A stretch of DNA of 64,000 nucleotides from Phascolarctos cinereus (taxonomy: Eukaryota; Chordata; Mammalia; Diprotodontia; Phascolarctidae). The translations under genes were made by a program, and so were the position numbers. The notes beneath the pieces are model-generated. The model was not told where the DNA came from and made no database searches. It saw nothing but the letters and a program-made list of their open reading frames with translations. Of this stretch, positions 24,430 through 35,492 are shown piece by piece (the stretch's first letter is position 1; the number at the start of each line of letters is the position of its first letter). Where the stretch lies: positions 14,894,001 to 14,958,000 of the forward strand of contig NW_018343955.1 in the NCBI RefSeq assembly GCF_002099425.1. Direction: 5' to 3'.

Positions 24430-24510
24430 ATTCCTTAAGAGCAGGGAGTATTTAGCTTTATATTTCTTGCAGCTACCACACAGTTGACACTTAATAAATG
24501 TTTATTGCAT
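24430..24510 (+). repeat. L2-like LINE tail
   Basis: ccttaagagcagggagtatt, cacacagttgacacttaata and aatgtttattgca. Confidence 0.6.
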
Positions 24511-24524
24511 GTTGTCTAGGGAAG

Positions 24525-25370
24525 GGGTATTTCATAGGGTCAGAAGCTGCAGAGAGGCCCAGTAGAATGAAGACTGAGAAAAGGACCCTGGATTTACCCT
24601 TTTCTAGTCACCAACAGATCCTCAGTAACCTCAGATAGAGCAGTCTTCATCAAGTTGGAAGTCCGACTGCCAAAGGTGGAGAGGCAGGAGGTTGTCTGTG
24701 AAAGGGAGCAGAGGGGTGGCATGGATAGTGGAAGGGAATGGAGGGGCTAAGTGAATGATTTTGAAGGGGGGAGGATACATGTTAGTGGGCAGCAGGAAAG
24801 GAGCCAATAGAAAAGACCAAGAAGAGAAAGAGAGGGAGGGTCAAGGAGGCAAGCTCTCAGAAGAAAAAGTAGGCGTAAGGACCAAGGCTTTGGCAAGGAT
24901 AGGGGCTAGCTCTTCTTTAAGGATAAAGGAGGACAAAAGGGGAAATGATGTAGGTGGGCTTTGATCTGTGGTGTAAGGGAAGAGAAGGAACGTATGATGG
25001 ATGAACTCTGTCTCTTCTGAGTAAGGTCGGATGAGCTCTGTCTCTTCTGAGTAAGGTGCTCTGCTGAGGAGGAAGTGGAAAGGGGTTTGAGGAACAAAGA
25101 GGCCTTTAAAATAGATAGGGCTCAGCATATGATAAAGTCAAACCGGAAGGAGTGAAAGGATTACCATGCAGCAGTGATGGCCTCAGCTGAGATGAGATAA
25201 AACAAATTGTGGTATTATAATTGTATGGCTTTTTTTCCAGTAGTATTCAGCATCATGTGAGAAGAAATAAAGAAGGCATATTGGGGGAGTGACTTGGGTT
25301 TGGGTTGGGCAATCCCACGGACTAATGATCAGAAGAAGGGGCAGTTAATTCAAGGGATTTTTAAGAGTGG
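24525..25370 (-). repeat. L2 LINE internal region
   Basis: cagtagaatgaagactgaga, cagatagagcagtcttcatc, gcatatgataaagtcaaacc and similar phrases match the antisense of the L2 ORF2 region as I know it from mammalian genomes. A 29-30-bp unit is repeated twice at 25001-25060 (gatgaactctgtctcttctg / gatgagctctgtctcttctg). Family call is moderate. Confidence 0.5.
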
Positions 25371-25481
25371 AGGATAATTAAAGAAACATTAGCTTTCTTT
25401 ACCACACTTTTATTTCCAATTTGCAAAAAAAAAAATCTCATAAATTTTAAAACTATAAAAAAGATTATAAGAAGATAAAAC

Positions 25482-25667
25482 AAGGGGCAGCTAGGTGGCA
25501 CAGTAGAGAGAGCACCGGCCATGGATTCAGGGGGCCTGAGTTCAAATGTGACCTCAGACACAACACTTACTAGCTGTGTGACCCTGGGCAAGTCACTTAA
25601 CCTCATTGCCTAGTCCCCCCCCCAAAAAAAAAAGAAAAGAAAAAAAGAAAAAGAAAAAGAAAAAAAA
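25482..25667 (+). repeat. tRNA-derived SINE with A-rich tail
   Basis: ggggcagctaggtggcacag to cctcattgcctag, then C9 and an AAAAAGAAAAAG tail. Target-site duplication agaagatRaaac at 25470-25481 and 25668-25679. Short divergence and an intact tail suggest a young copy. Confidence 0.93.
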
Positions 25668-26162
25668 AGAAGATGAAACAGTATAAAGCAAGATTTAAAG
25701 AAATATAGGTGTTTAGTAATGATTTGGTTTCCTTACTCACTAATCTTTATTAAACTCTGGATCTGTCTGAAGATTGAGCATAATTAACTTGCCTTCTCTT
25801 TCTGGTGAGAGACATTCCCAGAGCTTGTCTTGATGCTTCAAGAATATTAGCTTCTTTTTCACCTACCTTTGATCTGCTTTCTTGTAAGAGGCCTCTGAAT
25901 AGTTATTTACAAATTATTGGGGGGAAAGTTCTAGTTGTATATTTCTAAGCTCCCCACTATTAGCTTCAATTTCTTTTTTGGTTAACAGTCAGGGAAATTA
26001 AAAAAAAACCCATGATGTAGTGCTATGATGCCTGTTGGTCTGCATAAAATCTGATTAATTTTCCAGTTAAAAAAAGAGGGTTTTCTCTACCTAACCAGCT
26101 CTGCTGTTAGGATTTGGGAGCAATTTATAGGGCACTTAACTATTGCCCTTCTACCCTGGTAT

Positions 26163-26398
26163 TGTTGTAGTTTAGCCATTTTTTAGTCATGTCTGACTTG
26201 TTTACCTCATTTGGGCTTTTCTTGACAACCAGAGTGGTTTGACATTTCCTTCTCTAGCTCATTTTGCAGATGAGGAAACTGAGGCAAATGAGGTTAAGTG
26301 ACTTGCCCAAGATCACACAGCTAGTAAACATCTGAGGCTGGATTTGGACTCAGGCATTCCTGACTCCAGGCCTGGTGCTTATCCACTTCCACCTGTTC
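26163..26398 (-). repeat. tRNA-derived SINE with RTE-like tail
   Basis: attttttagtcatgtctgac, ttgcagatgaggaaactgag, gacttgcccaagatcacaca and a decayed head. Confidence 0.88.
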
Positions 26399-26499
26399 TT
26401 ATATTCTTGTAAATGCATGCAACTGACAGAGGATTTCTAAGGAATAATTTTCTTTTTAAAAAAGCTCAGTGACTAAACATTTTGAGGCCCATGCCAAAA

Positions 26500-27010
26500 T
26501 ACATTTTACAAATACTATATTTTATATTTAAGATTTTTACCATCCTGAAAAATTTTTTTACATTAGTAAGCATTTATTTTCTCTTCCTCTTACCTTTCTC
26601 CTTCCCCAGCTGGGGGGTGGGGAGGGGAATGAAATCAAAACCCTGTAACAACATTCTGACCAAGGAGTCCTCTGACTCTCGAGATGAAGAGGAAGGTGTA
26701 CTTTATTATATCTTCCCCAGGGCCATCACTGGTAAGTTTTTCATTTATTCATCACTCAGCCTCCTCTCGGTTAATCTTTCATGTACAATGTTCTAGTTGT
26801 CATGTTTATTGTTCTTTTGGTTCTGTTTTTTCACTCTGTAGTAATTCATACAGATCTCCCCATGTTTTTCCATATTTCTCATATTTGTCTTTTCTTATCG
26901 CATCCTAAGATTCCATTATTTTCATGTACCATAGGAGCTTTTTGTTGTTGTTCTTTGTTTTAAGTCATTCCCCAACTTAAGGGCATCCACTTGTTTCCAG
27001 TTCTTTGCTA
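26500..27010 (-). repeat. L1 3' region fragment
   Basis: tctgttttttcactctgtag, taattcatacagatctcccc and atttgtcttttcttatcgca correspond to the antisense L1 ORF2 C-terminus. 26500-26780 fits its 3' UTR. Confidence 0.6.
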
Positions 27011-27014
27011 GAAA

Positions 27015-27185
27015 AAAAAAGGAAGTTACATAACTTTATTATATATTTAAAAGGAATAGCAATTTGTATACAAAGATTTGCAGTTTCGTGTGCAATCATC
27101 TTTTTTTATTCTACTATGTAATGGAAATGCTTGTTTCATTTCACAAATTAAAAATAAAATAAATAAAATTTTTTAAAAAGAAAGA
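27015..27185 (+). repeat. L1 3' UTR end
   Basis: Reverse-complement match to 19500-19660: ttatatatttaaaaggaata, tttgcagtttcgtgtgcaat and an A-rich end. Confidence 0.65.
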
Positions 27186-27191
27186 ACTGGC

Positions 27192-27777
27192 ATACAGGGT
27201 CTTCCAAAAAAGACTTAGTGTAGTTTTAAACTTAGAAGTATGAATGCTACAAACATACCATAAATGTGATTTGAAAGATTAATTATATAAACTTATTTTG
27301 TACTTATTAAATTTTTGAATTTTGAATGCTAATTTTTTAAAAAATTTAATGAAATGAATTACCTTGTCATTGTGCATTGTATGTGTGAATTGCCGGATGA
27401 CAATTTCTCAGATTGGAAGAGTTCCTTCTGCTTGGTCATTTTGGTCACCTGATCTATAATCATTAGACTTTTCTTGTAAGGTCACCTTATAACTATCTTG
27501 TATGTATCAAAACCTCATTCTTTTTAGGATCTTAAGGCTAAGATTACTAAATAGCAATTGATGCTAAATAGCAATTGATGAAAAATTTTATGAAGTTCAA
27601 AAATTAGAGCAATATTTAGCACAAGATGGTAGTTATGTTGAATTTTCATAAGAAACCTATCAATATTTAAAAATTTTAAAGTAATCAGCCTTTCAAAAAA
27701 ATTTTTAAAGCTTGGAACAGTTATATTTCCAAAGCCATTAAAGCCTGAAACAGCACTAAGATTTTTGGGCCATGTTA
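27192..27777 (+). mobile_element. Mariner-like DNA transposon, internally deleted
   Basis: The left end cagggtcttccaaaaaagac then ttagtgtagttttaaact and the right end aaacagcactaagatttttg are imperfect inverted repeats. Inside, at 27450-27500, ggtcacctgatctataatca then ttagacttttcttgtaaggt matches the mariner/IS630-type motif Arg-Ser-Pro-Asp-Leu-x-x-Leu-Asp-Phe with decay. Length is about 0.59 kb against about 1.3 kb for a complete element, so most of the transposase is gone. Confidence 0.75.
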
Positions 27778-27799
27778 TTTATTGATAGGTATCATATTT

Positions 27800-28245
27800 T
27801 AGAAGGAATGTAGACAAGTTGGAGTATATAGGAGAGTGACTGGGATGGTGAGGCAAAGAGAAAAGAGTGAGTAGTGATTGAAGGAATTAGGGATGGTTAG
27901 CCCCAGAAGAGAAGACTTTGGTGGAGGAGGGGTCACTATTGCTGTCTTCAGGTGTTTGAAGAGCTGTATAGCACATGGAAGTCAAGTCAAGTACATAAGT
28001 ATGTATTAAGCACAAAGATTACATTTATTTTCCTTGCCTTCAGAGAGTACAACTAGAAGCAATTTGTAAAAATTTCAGAGAGGCAGCTTTTGGTTTGATA
28101 AATCTTGTTAACTGTTCACCATTGGAATGGACTGCCTTCAGTTTAAATTCTCTACCTCTAGAAGTCTTCAAATGGAGTCTATATGGTCTACTGCTGGGGA
28201 TACATGTTGTGGGGTATAAGTGAGGAGGGGATGATTCTATGATGG
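27800..28245 (+). repeat. CR1/L3-like LINE 3' region
   Basis: agccccagaagagaagactt, actattgctgtcttcaggtg, tttgaagagctgtatagcac, caccattggaatggactgcc and atgattctatgatggg follow the CR1/L3 pattern with its attctatgat end. Confidence 0.6.
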
Positions 28246-28359
28246 GTTATCTAATCAGTCACCAACTCGATATTCCCATTGCCACCTCTAGCTCCCACTT
28301 CATGTCTCTAGTCATCCTGTCTTTCCCTGAAAGTCACATCTACCTAACACACCATACTC

Positions 28360-28525
28360 AGTATAGAGGCAGAGTGTTGCATAAAGGAAAGAACTTTGGT
28401 CTTGGAGTAAAGGAAGCTAGAGTCTAATTCTGACTCCCTTACCAATTAATTATGTGAACTTTGTGAGTTATGTGACCTCTGGGCCTTGATTTCCCTGTTT
28501 GTAAAAGAAAGGCTAACTCTACAAA
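28360..28525 (+). repeat. MIR-like CORE-SINE
   Basis: gcagagtgttgcataaagga, ctagagtctaattctgactc and tgacctctgggccttgattt. Confidence 0.6.
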
Positions 28526-28584
28526 GTAGTGTGGCTTTTAAAGACAAATGCAACTTATTTAGCAGACTTCATTAACCAACAATC

Positions 28585-28960
28585 AAAAAAGTATTTATTG
28601 AAAACCGATTCCATGCCTAACACTATGACCGTAGTCCCTGTCACAAAGAGTTTAAATCAGTTGAAGAGACAAGAAAATCAACAAAACAATTAATGAACAA
28701 GATGGGATGATCTGCTGATCGAATAAGGAAGTAAATTGCAGAGCTGACAGTCAGTTAGATGACCGGACAATATATAATAAGGTGCTAATTACATGGTACG
28801 TAGAATAAATACAAAATAAGGAAGGTGAAGGGAAGAAAATCCAATATGGATTTGAGGCATCAAGAAAGGCTTTATAGAGGAGTTGGGAGAGCAAATAATT
28901 TTTTATTGGTTCAGGTAAAATTCCTTGAGACAGGACAGCTTGAGGTGACAGTATAAAGTA
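28585..28960 (-). repeat. L2-like LINE 3' end
   Basis: aagtatttattgaaaaccga, tgtcacaaagagtttaaatc and ggcatcaagaaaggctttat. Confidence 0.6.
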
Positions 28961-28984
28961 TGGCAAACTTCCCCTGGTTCTAAG

Positions 28985-29160
28985 AGCCTGAAATATTAGA
29001 TTCTTACATTAGAACTAGAATGGAACTTAGAGATCACCTAGATTAATGTACTTACTTTAGAGATAAAGAAGCTGAGAAGTTGTACATGCCTGTGGTCACA
29101 TAGCTGTTTTGTGGTAGAGCCTAGATTAAAACATCCTTCTCTTGACTCATAGTATAATGT
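28985..29160 (-). repeat. MIR-like CORE-SINE
   Basis: agaactagaatggaacttag, agataaagaagctgagaagt and tgtggtcacatagctgtttt. Confidence 0.6.
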
Positions 29161-29244
29161 TTTCCATTTCCTTGTCTAACCCTTCTCTCCAGAACCTCTG
29201 ACCACTCATGACAGCTTAGATTTCTTAACAATGATGTCTACCGC

Positions 29245-29405
29245 AGGAAGGATGGTATAATGTAGAGAAAAGATCATTGGATTTGGAATCAGAAGAACTC
29301 AGTACAAAACTGGCTCTGCTGTTTATTACTCGTGTAATCTTGTGTTATTTTCTTCACCTCTCTGGTCTTCAATTTCCTATAAAATGGCAGAGTTGACCTA
29401 GACCA
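29245..29405 (+). repeat. MIR-like CORE-SINE
   Basis: gatcattggatttggaatca, gaagaactcagtacaaaact and cttcacctctctggtcttca. Confidence 0.6.
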
Positions 29406-29639
29406 TCTCTAAATTGGCTTTTGACTCCAGATCTATGATCTCTTCAGTCTTTCTAGGCCTTTCTGTTTGTTGGCTAACTATAGGAGAAACTATTTTTTTT
29501 AATGGTTCTGAATTTTTAACATCTTGTTTTACTGCTGTCCTTAGTTTCATACCTCCATTTCTAAATAGTAAAGCCTCCCTTTCCCAGTGATCTGTCCCTT
29601 GCAACAAAGAGGAAAAAAAGAGAAAGAAAGAAAAACGCA

Positions 29640-30010
29640 GTTCAGCAAAACCAATAACCTATGTAATATTCACAGCCGTTGTTCTACACTTTTGAAGAAG
29701 AGGGAGTGATGCATATTTTTTCTAATTCTTCTTTGGGACCAAATTTGGTCATTATAATTACATAGTATCTAGCTGTTCTCTCCATCTTTCCATTTAGATT
29801 GTTGTCATTATTTTGTTGTTTTCCTGGTTCTTCTCACTTCACTCTGCATGCATTCCTATGGACCTTTCCATGCTTCTCCATATTCTTGGTTTTCTTGGGA
29901 CACAGCAATATTCCACTACATTCATTTATCACAATTTGAAGAAGTCATTGTTGATCATATCCATTGAAGATTTTCCAATGACTTCTTTGCTAAGTAGGAA
30001 TCCCTAAGTT
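29640..30010 (-). repeat. L1 3' region fragment
   Basis: ctggttcttctcacttcact, ctgcatgcattcctatggac and cacagcaatattccactaca give the antisense ORF2 C-terminus. 29690-29760 matches the 3' UTR part also seen at 33860-33930. Confidence 0.75.
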
Positions 30011-31727
30011 GTCAAGGATAAGGCTTTCCTATGCTGCCAACTGCACCTCTCCCTAGTCAATACCAGTCCCCACACAAGATAGATCTATTGACCCCCATTG
30101 AGGGAAGAGAGAGTTCAGTTATATTACTTGGTCTCCCTGCCCCCTAAAACCCTTCATAGTCTTTGGATGTTCTGTAGGTGAAACCTGGGTTAGGAATAAA
30201 TAGACGGTAAAGAACATCACAGGCAACAGCAAGACTGGCTAGACATAGCACTTCCTGCCGTTTGCTGGTTATTGAAGGATTCTGAAGTGGCCAGATGACT
30301 CAAACAAACTATGTGCTTCCTGAGTCCAGATTTTCCTGTTGCCTTGAAGGCATCATCTTGGAAATGGCCATGGTGGGAAGATTCCTGGTAACTTATTCAT
30401 TGCAGCCTTAATGAGACTAGTTGGAGCAACCTTCCAAAATATGGAAACATGTTATGTGTGTTTATTTGTCCATTCAGAATTTCCTGATTATTTTTAGTTT
30501 GCCTGGGAGGTTTTCTTTCCATCTGCATCTGTGGATATTTCTTGGTTCATTTCATGAAAATCAAATAATTCAAGAGCTAGCAATGTATTTCTGTCACATT
30601 ATATTTTTTATTTATGTTTTGGGAGTATTTTATGAATTGAATTACAAAAATAATTACATCAGAAATGCAATGCTCTCAGGAAGCTGAATTGAAGTACTTT
30701 ATTAAACAAAATTAGCACAGGAAATTGACCTAATTATTCAGAAAGTTGAGATGCAAACTAAATAGTGTAGTGTAGTGGAGCCAGTGTTTTAACAGCCCCA
30801 ACACAGGGTTTACCAAAAGTGCTGGAAAATGGTTTTCATCCTTTTGACTTTCAAAAGTACAGCTTTTTTTTACTTATGAAAGTACTTTAGGGTGTATTAT
30901 ATTAAAAATACCTTTCACCTTTTAAAGGCCACAGTTCTTCAAAACTGGCTCAGTGTTTCCTTTTTCTGCCATTTCTAACCACGGCTAATTAAATAGGAAA
31001 TGTTATTTTGTCTTTAGGTTTAGAAGCCATATACATAGACTTGTCTAACTCTCATTTAAATTTGTCACACAAGTGAGTGACCTTTGAAAACAACCTAATT
31101 TCATTCAGCAATAAGTAAGCACAGGCACTTTGTTATACTATGGTATAGAAGGTCACAGAAAGAATAGATGTTTAAAATTGTCATGAAAATATTTGTTTGG
31201 AGACAAATTGTTTCCATCTGCTCACCATTAAAAATGTTTGAGAGGCATTACTCTGATTTCACAAATGTGGCTTATTGCCACCAGTGACTTCCTAAGGTTG
31301 TAAGAGATATATGAAATACCTTCAGAGGGGTTACAGTCTTGTCATTAGTGTGAGGAACAGGAAAAGGACCTTGAAAGGATCATTTGACTCAATACTCCGC
31401 CTACTCCCAATCTCTTCCCCAGGATTTTCCAGACTAACTTGACCACTGAACTTTGAAATATACCAAAAGAACCCATAAATTCTAGTCCAGGAGGCCTGAG
31501 AGTATAGAATACTTCCCACTCCTGCCCCCACATTCTTTTCCTCAGCAAAAAAAATTTAGGGGTTTCAGGGAAATTTTGGACAGAGGAAGTTAATCCCATT
31601 TTCATACCCCTAGAATTGCCATATGTACATATTTTTGATGCATGTTTACTTTCATGGGCAAATTACAACCTTTCTGAGTCTCATTCACTTTTACCAGACT
31701 ACTTCTACATCAGTGGAGGAATGATAG
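30011..31727. other. Unassigned, mostly unique sequence
   Basis: No gene or clear repeat over about 1.7 kb. Fewer recognisable repeats than the flanks. An 88-codon frame at 30421-30687 has no recognisable domain. Confidence 0.45.
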
Positions 31728-31925
31728 ATTCAGAGATTTAGAGCTAGAAGGGACCTTAGAGGCAATCTAGTCCAATGTCCTCATTTTATTGTTGAGGAAA
31801 CTGCGGCACAGAATAGTTAAATGATTTACCCAACATCACACACAGAGGTAGGAAACGGCAAATCTAGGATATAAACCCAGCTCCTCTGACTCCAAATTCA
31901 ATATGCTTTCTACTAACTAAAGCAT
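31728..31925 (-). repeat. MIR-like CORE-SINE
   Basis: gagctagaagggaccttaga, ggcaatctagtccaatgtcc and ctcctctgactccaaattca. Confidence 0.7.
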
Positions 31926-31946
31926 AGGTCTTTTTTTTTTTTATAT

Positions 31947-32207
31947 TGCAGCTAGGTGGCACAGTGGATAGTGCCAAACCTGGAGTCAGGAAGACTCATC
32001 TTCCTGAATTCAAATCTGGACTCAGACACTTACTAGATGTATGACCCTGGGTAGGTCACTTAACCCTGTTTGCCTCAGTTTCCTCATCTGTAAAATGAGC
32101 TAGAGAAGGAAATGGCAAACCACTCCAGTATCTTTGCCAAGAAAATCCCAAATGGGATCACAAAGAGTCAGACATGGCTGAAAACAATTCAACAACAACA
32201 AAAAATG
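31947..32207 (+). repeat. tRNA-derived SINE with complete RTE-like tail
   Basis: gcagctaggtggcacagtgg, cctcagtttcctcatctgta, ggaaatggcaaaccactcca, gggatcacaaagagtcagac and a caacaacaac end. This is the clearest full copy for defining the tail. Confidence 0.93.
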
Positions 32208-32436
32208 ACACAATTGTATGTGAAATGTTTTAAAGCTATATATAGTCTCCAAAATGATGTTCTTCTCATGGGACCCATAGTTAGGTGGTGTGAAACCCCT
32301 GGACATGATGGGAAACAGTTTGGGAAATGCTGCTTTTGCCCAGAGTCTTATGCCTCAGCATCAATTGCAATAAAACCGTCTTTTATGTGTCCCATTCCAT
32401 GAACCATTACACATAGAAATGTGAGCATGAGGATAG

Positions 32437-32607
32437 ATTAGTGGTGTCAAACTCAAATAGAAATCCCTGTGGGCCATTTTGATTTTGAAAACCATAAATT
32501 AAATTTATCTACATTGTGTTTTTAAACATTCTATTCAACATTTCCCAATTACATTTTAATCTAGTCAGGCATACTCAAAAGTTTTGCTGTCCACGGCCAG
32601 TGAGTTC
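32437..32607. repeat. hAT-like MITE, second family
   Basis: Inverted ends tagtggtgtcaaactcaa and gtgagttcgacatcatt around a core containing ccataaattaaatttatcta and tttcccaattacattttaat. A partial relative lies at 59738-59860. Confidence 0.6.
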
Positions 32608-32794
32608 GACATCATTGGACTAGATGGCCTCTGAGATCTCTTCCAGTCATAAATCTGTGACGATATGCCTGGGGTTCCACTCTTAACCTCTAATTTGGTT
32701 TTTGGTTTTCTACATTTTTGACCTTGGAAATAAATGATAAACTTCCTGGGCTTTAATTTTCTCATGAGCAAGATGAGGGAGTTTGCATGATAAA

Positions 32795-33010
32795 TCCCAG
32801 ATCAAATGTCATCTCCATGAAGCCTATCCTACGTCATGTTTACATTCTACTTTGTATTACTGCCAATTGTTTCTATAGCTTATTCTCTAACTGGTCTGTG
32901 AGCTACAAAAGGACAAACTGTTCTACCCACAGTGCCTAGCACAAAGCTTTAATCATAATAGCCATTCAATAACTGTTTGTACATTGAATTAATGAATGAA
33001 TGAATCATAG
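32795..33010 (+). repeat. L2 LINE 3' end
   Basis: atgtcatctccatgaagcct, aactggtctgtgagctacaa, cacagtgcctagcacaaagc and the typical tgaatgaatgaatca tail. Confidence 0.8.
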
Positions 33011-33699
33011 TTAAAGGTAATATTTTCAAAGACCTATCCCTACCCACCATCATCCCATACTGCCAGTTTTTGTTAGTTGGCTGGGATGTCCTTTACTATA
33101 ATATGCCACAGAAAAAAATCCAAGTGTGCAGTTTGCCATAGGACAAAAATAATTGGGAAGTCCTACTCCAGAGAACGTTCACTTCTCTCTTAAAATTATT
33201 GTTATTTCCCTTAAGTATTCTGTGCCTGAATGGCTGGAGGGTCACACTATTTGGATGTTCTACACAGCTTTTTGCATGTGGGAGTACCTCAATAAATGCT
33301 AATTAATGATTTAGGATAGCATAATTTACAAAAATGAATAGCTTTCTTGCTAGGGCTCATTCATTTTCCAGGACATTTGGTCATTATTTTACACAGATAC
33401 CATACCTTTTGTTATTTTGTCAAACTAATAGAATTGCTCAGCTAATTGCATTCTATTTTTGGTGTTACTGTCTAGAGATAGACTCTGCATGTGAAAAGTG
33501 GAACAATATAGTGGAGTCTGTTTTAACCCAAATAAGAGTAATTAAGCTGATGTTTTATTATAGATTTTTTTCAATGACAGAGGACAGAGGTCTGCACACA
33601 TGATCACACTGTGCACTCACACACAGTGCCTTCATTTTATTATATAAAAAATCTTTGAAATGAGAGAAAAGTCTAAGCCATGCTAGCTTTCAATGCTTT

Positions 33700-34760
33700 C
33701 TCTTTAATATATACATTTTATTGATGCCTTCTGTCTTTAAATATCAATTATTTCAAACCTCTTCCCCATATTGAATTCTCCCATGTGACAGGGAAAAATA
33801 GATACAGTGGCCGACATATCAGCTCTGTCGGACAGTTTATGCAATATTCCTTCTTCACTTCTGGAAAAGAGGTGAGAGACATATTTTTTTTGACTCTTCT
33901 TTGAGACCAAACTTGGTCATTATATTCACACAATATTATGTCCTTATCATCGCCTGCCTTTCTACCAAGCTGAGGGAGGGCTATTTCACTAGGTCCTACA
34001 CTGTGTTTTTTTTTTTCAGTTACTTGGACTTCCTTTTAATGAACTTAAATTGTTACCTTGCACTTACATTGTTATAGTCACGGTGGATATGATTCTTTTG
34101 GTTCTGCATATTTTGCTCTGCATCAGATCATAGAAATTTTCCAGTGTAGTTATGAATTCCTTATATTTGTTCTTTCTTAATGCGTGGTAATATTCTGTTA
34201 TATTCATATATAATAGTTTTTTTTTATCCATCCCCCAGTTGAAGGAAGGGCAACCATTTTGTTTTCCAAGTCTTTGCCACCATAAAAAGTATGAATATAT
34301 TTTTTGTATGCTCATGTGTGTGAGTATACTTTCTGTAGGCTCCTAAGTGTGGATATGTTTTTTGTAGGCTTATGGCATGAGTATGCTTTTTGTAGGCTTA
34401 TAAGTGGGAGTATGCTTTTTGTGTGCTTATGTGTGTGAGTATGCTTTTTGTGTGTTCGTATGTTTGAGTATACGTATACTATTTATACTATGAGTATATT
34501 GATATATATATATTAGACCTTTGTTTTGTCTCCAACTCCCTTGTAATATATATGGAGTGGTGGGATTGCTGTGTCAAAGGATATGGAAAATTTAGTCACT
34601 TTTCTTACATGGTTCCCAACTGATATCTCAATAGATTCATCACTCCTCCAGAAGTGTATAAGTAGGCCTATCTCCCAAACATTGACTGTTCCTTTTTATA
34701 ACTTATGTTCTTGAATTTGTCAAACATTGGCCTGCTATTTAGATCTGAACTCTCGACTGC
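33700..34760 (-). repeat. L1 3' region with internal minisatellite
   Basis: Minus strand at 34064-34315 encodes Trp-Gly-Met-Asp-Lys-Lys-Lys-Leu-Leu and YYHALRKNKYKEFITTLENF, the ORF2 C-terminus. Flanks 33700-34060 are 3' UTR, and 34500-34760 is ORF2 sequence further 5' (compare 6840-7060). The tandem array at 34288-34470 lies inside ORF2-derived DNA. Confidence 0.8.
34288..34470. repeat. Minisatellite, about six 27-31-bp units
   Basis: Units of the form gagtatgctttttgtaggct plus a 7-11-bp variable remainder (tataagt, tatgtgtgt, tatggcat). The first unit grades into L1 ORF2-derived sequence, which points to local amplification of an L1 segment. Confidence 0.85.
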
Positions 34761-35386
34761 TAAATGTGATACTAAGGATGGTACACTATAACATTCTCCT
34801 TAAAGTATCTATAAAACCCTTAAAGAATATCCTCCTTGCATTAATTCTGACTGGAGAAGTACGTGGTGGTTTTCGCAGAGGAATGCAGCCGATGGTCTCC
34901 TGCAGGTCTGTGGGTGAATCTATGATTACTGCCTTCAACTTTTGTTCTGCGCAGGGTCTGATAAGTCCTTTTAACCATCTCTTTCCTTTTTAGCCAGCTC
35001 TAAGTTTACTACATGGCTCTGTAAACTCAGCAATAAATTGACAAATGGTATATGATCTCAGTGTCCCAATTTCATCCCTAACTAAGCTCCTGGCAGGGGT
35101 GAATCAGAAAGTGTCACACCATTCTCACCTCAGATTCTTTTTTGTGGGTCTCTGGAACTCCAGAGACTGCAGAAGGGATTTGATAAAAAAAAAAACCTGA
35201 GTTAATTTACCAAAAAAAACCCCACAACCAATCCACCATGATAAAATATAGTTGACTATCTATAGCCTTCATTGCAAAGTATATGATTTTGAGTTTTAGC
35301 TGGGTTTCTGATATTTCTTCTTAACAGCCAGATAAGACCTTTCTTGAACCTTCTAATACAGTGTCCTTTTGTTTTGAGATAGGCAG

Positions 35387-35492
35387 GCTGGGTCCCCCTG
35401 TTAATATCCTGCTGGATTCTTTAAACTGTTCAGCTTTCCAAATTCAATGGAGGATACCACATCATCACTCCAGCCTCATCACTGGGTATACT
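35387..35492 (+). CDS. EGFLAM: EGFLAM (pikachurin) exon, presumed exon 2: start of FN3 domain 1
   Basis: Read in the frame that links to the next exon, it translates to GPPVNILLDSLNCSAFQIQW followed by RIPHHHSSLITGYT. This aligns without gaps to human pikachurin, which I recall as [20 protein letters not shown] and then KMPRHPGSPILGYT. It holds the A to C strands of the first FN3 domain, including the conserved core Trp. The 3' end is a clear donor (ACT|gtgagt) in phase 0. The 5' end is less certain: AG acceptors end at 35361, 35382 and 35386. I chose the last because it gives xxG-Leu-Gly-Pro-Pro, matching human Lys-Val-Gly-Pro-Pro. Pikachurin is a secreted extracellular-matrix protein of the photoreceptor ribbon synapse that binds alpha-dystroglycan through its laminin-G domains (family knowledge). 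The signal-peptide exon was not found. Confidence 0.88.

Noticed and set aside
26660-26735. Acidic segment SSDSRDEEEG followed by ggtaagt as a possible exon
   Set aside because: No good acceptor or in-frame partner, and the surrounding sequence reads as antisense L1 3' region.
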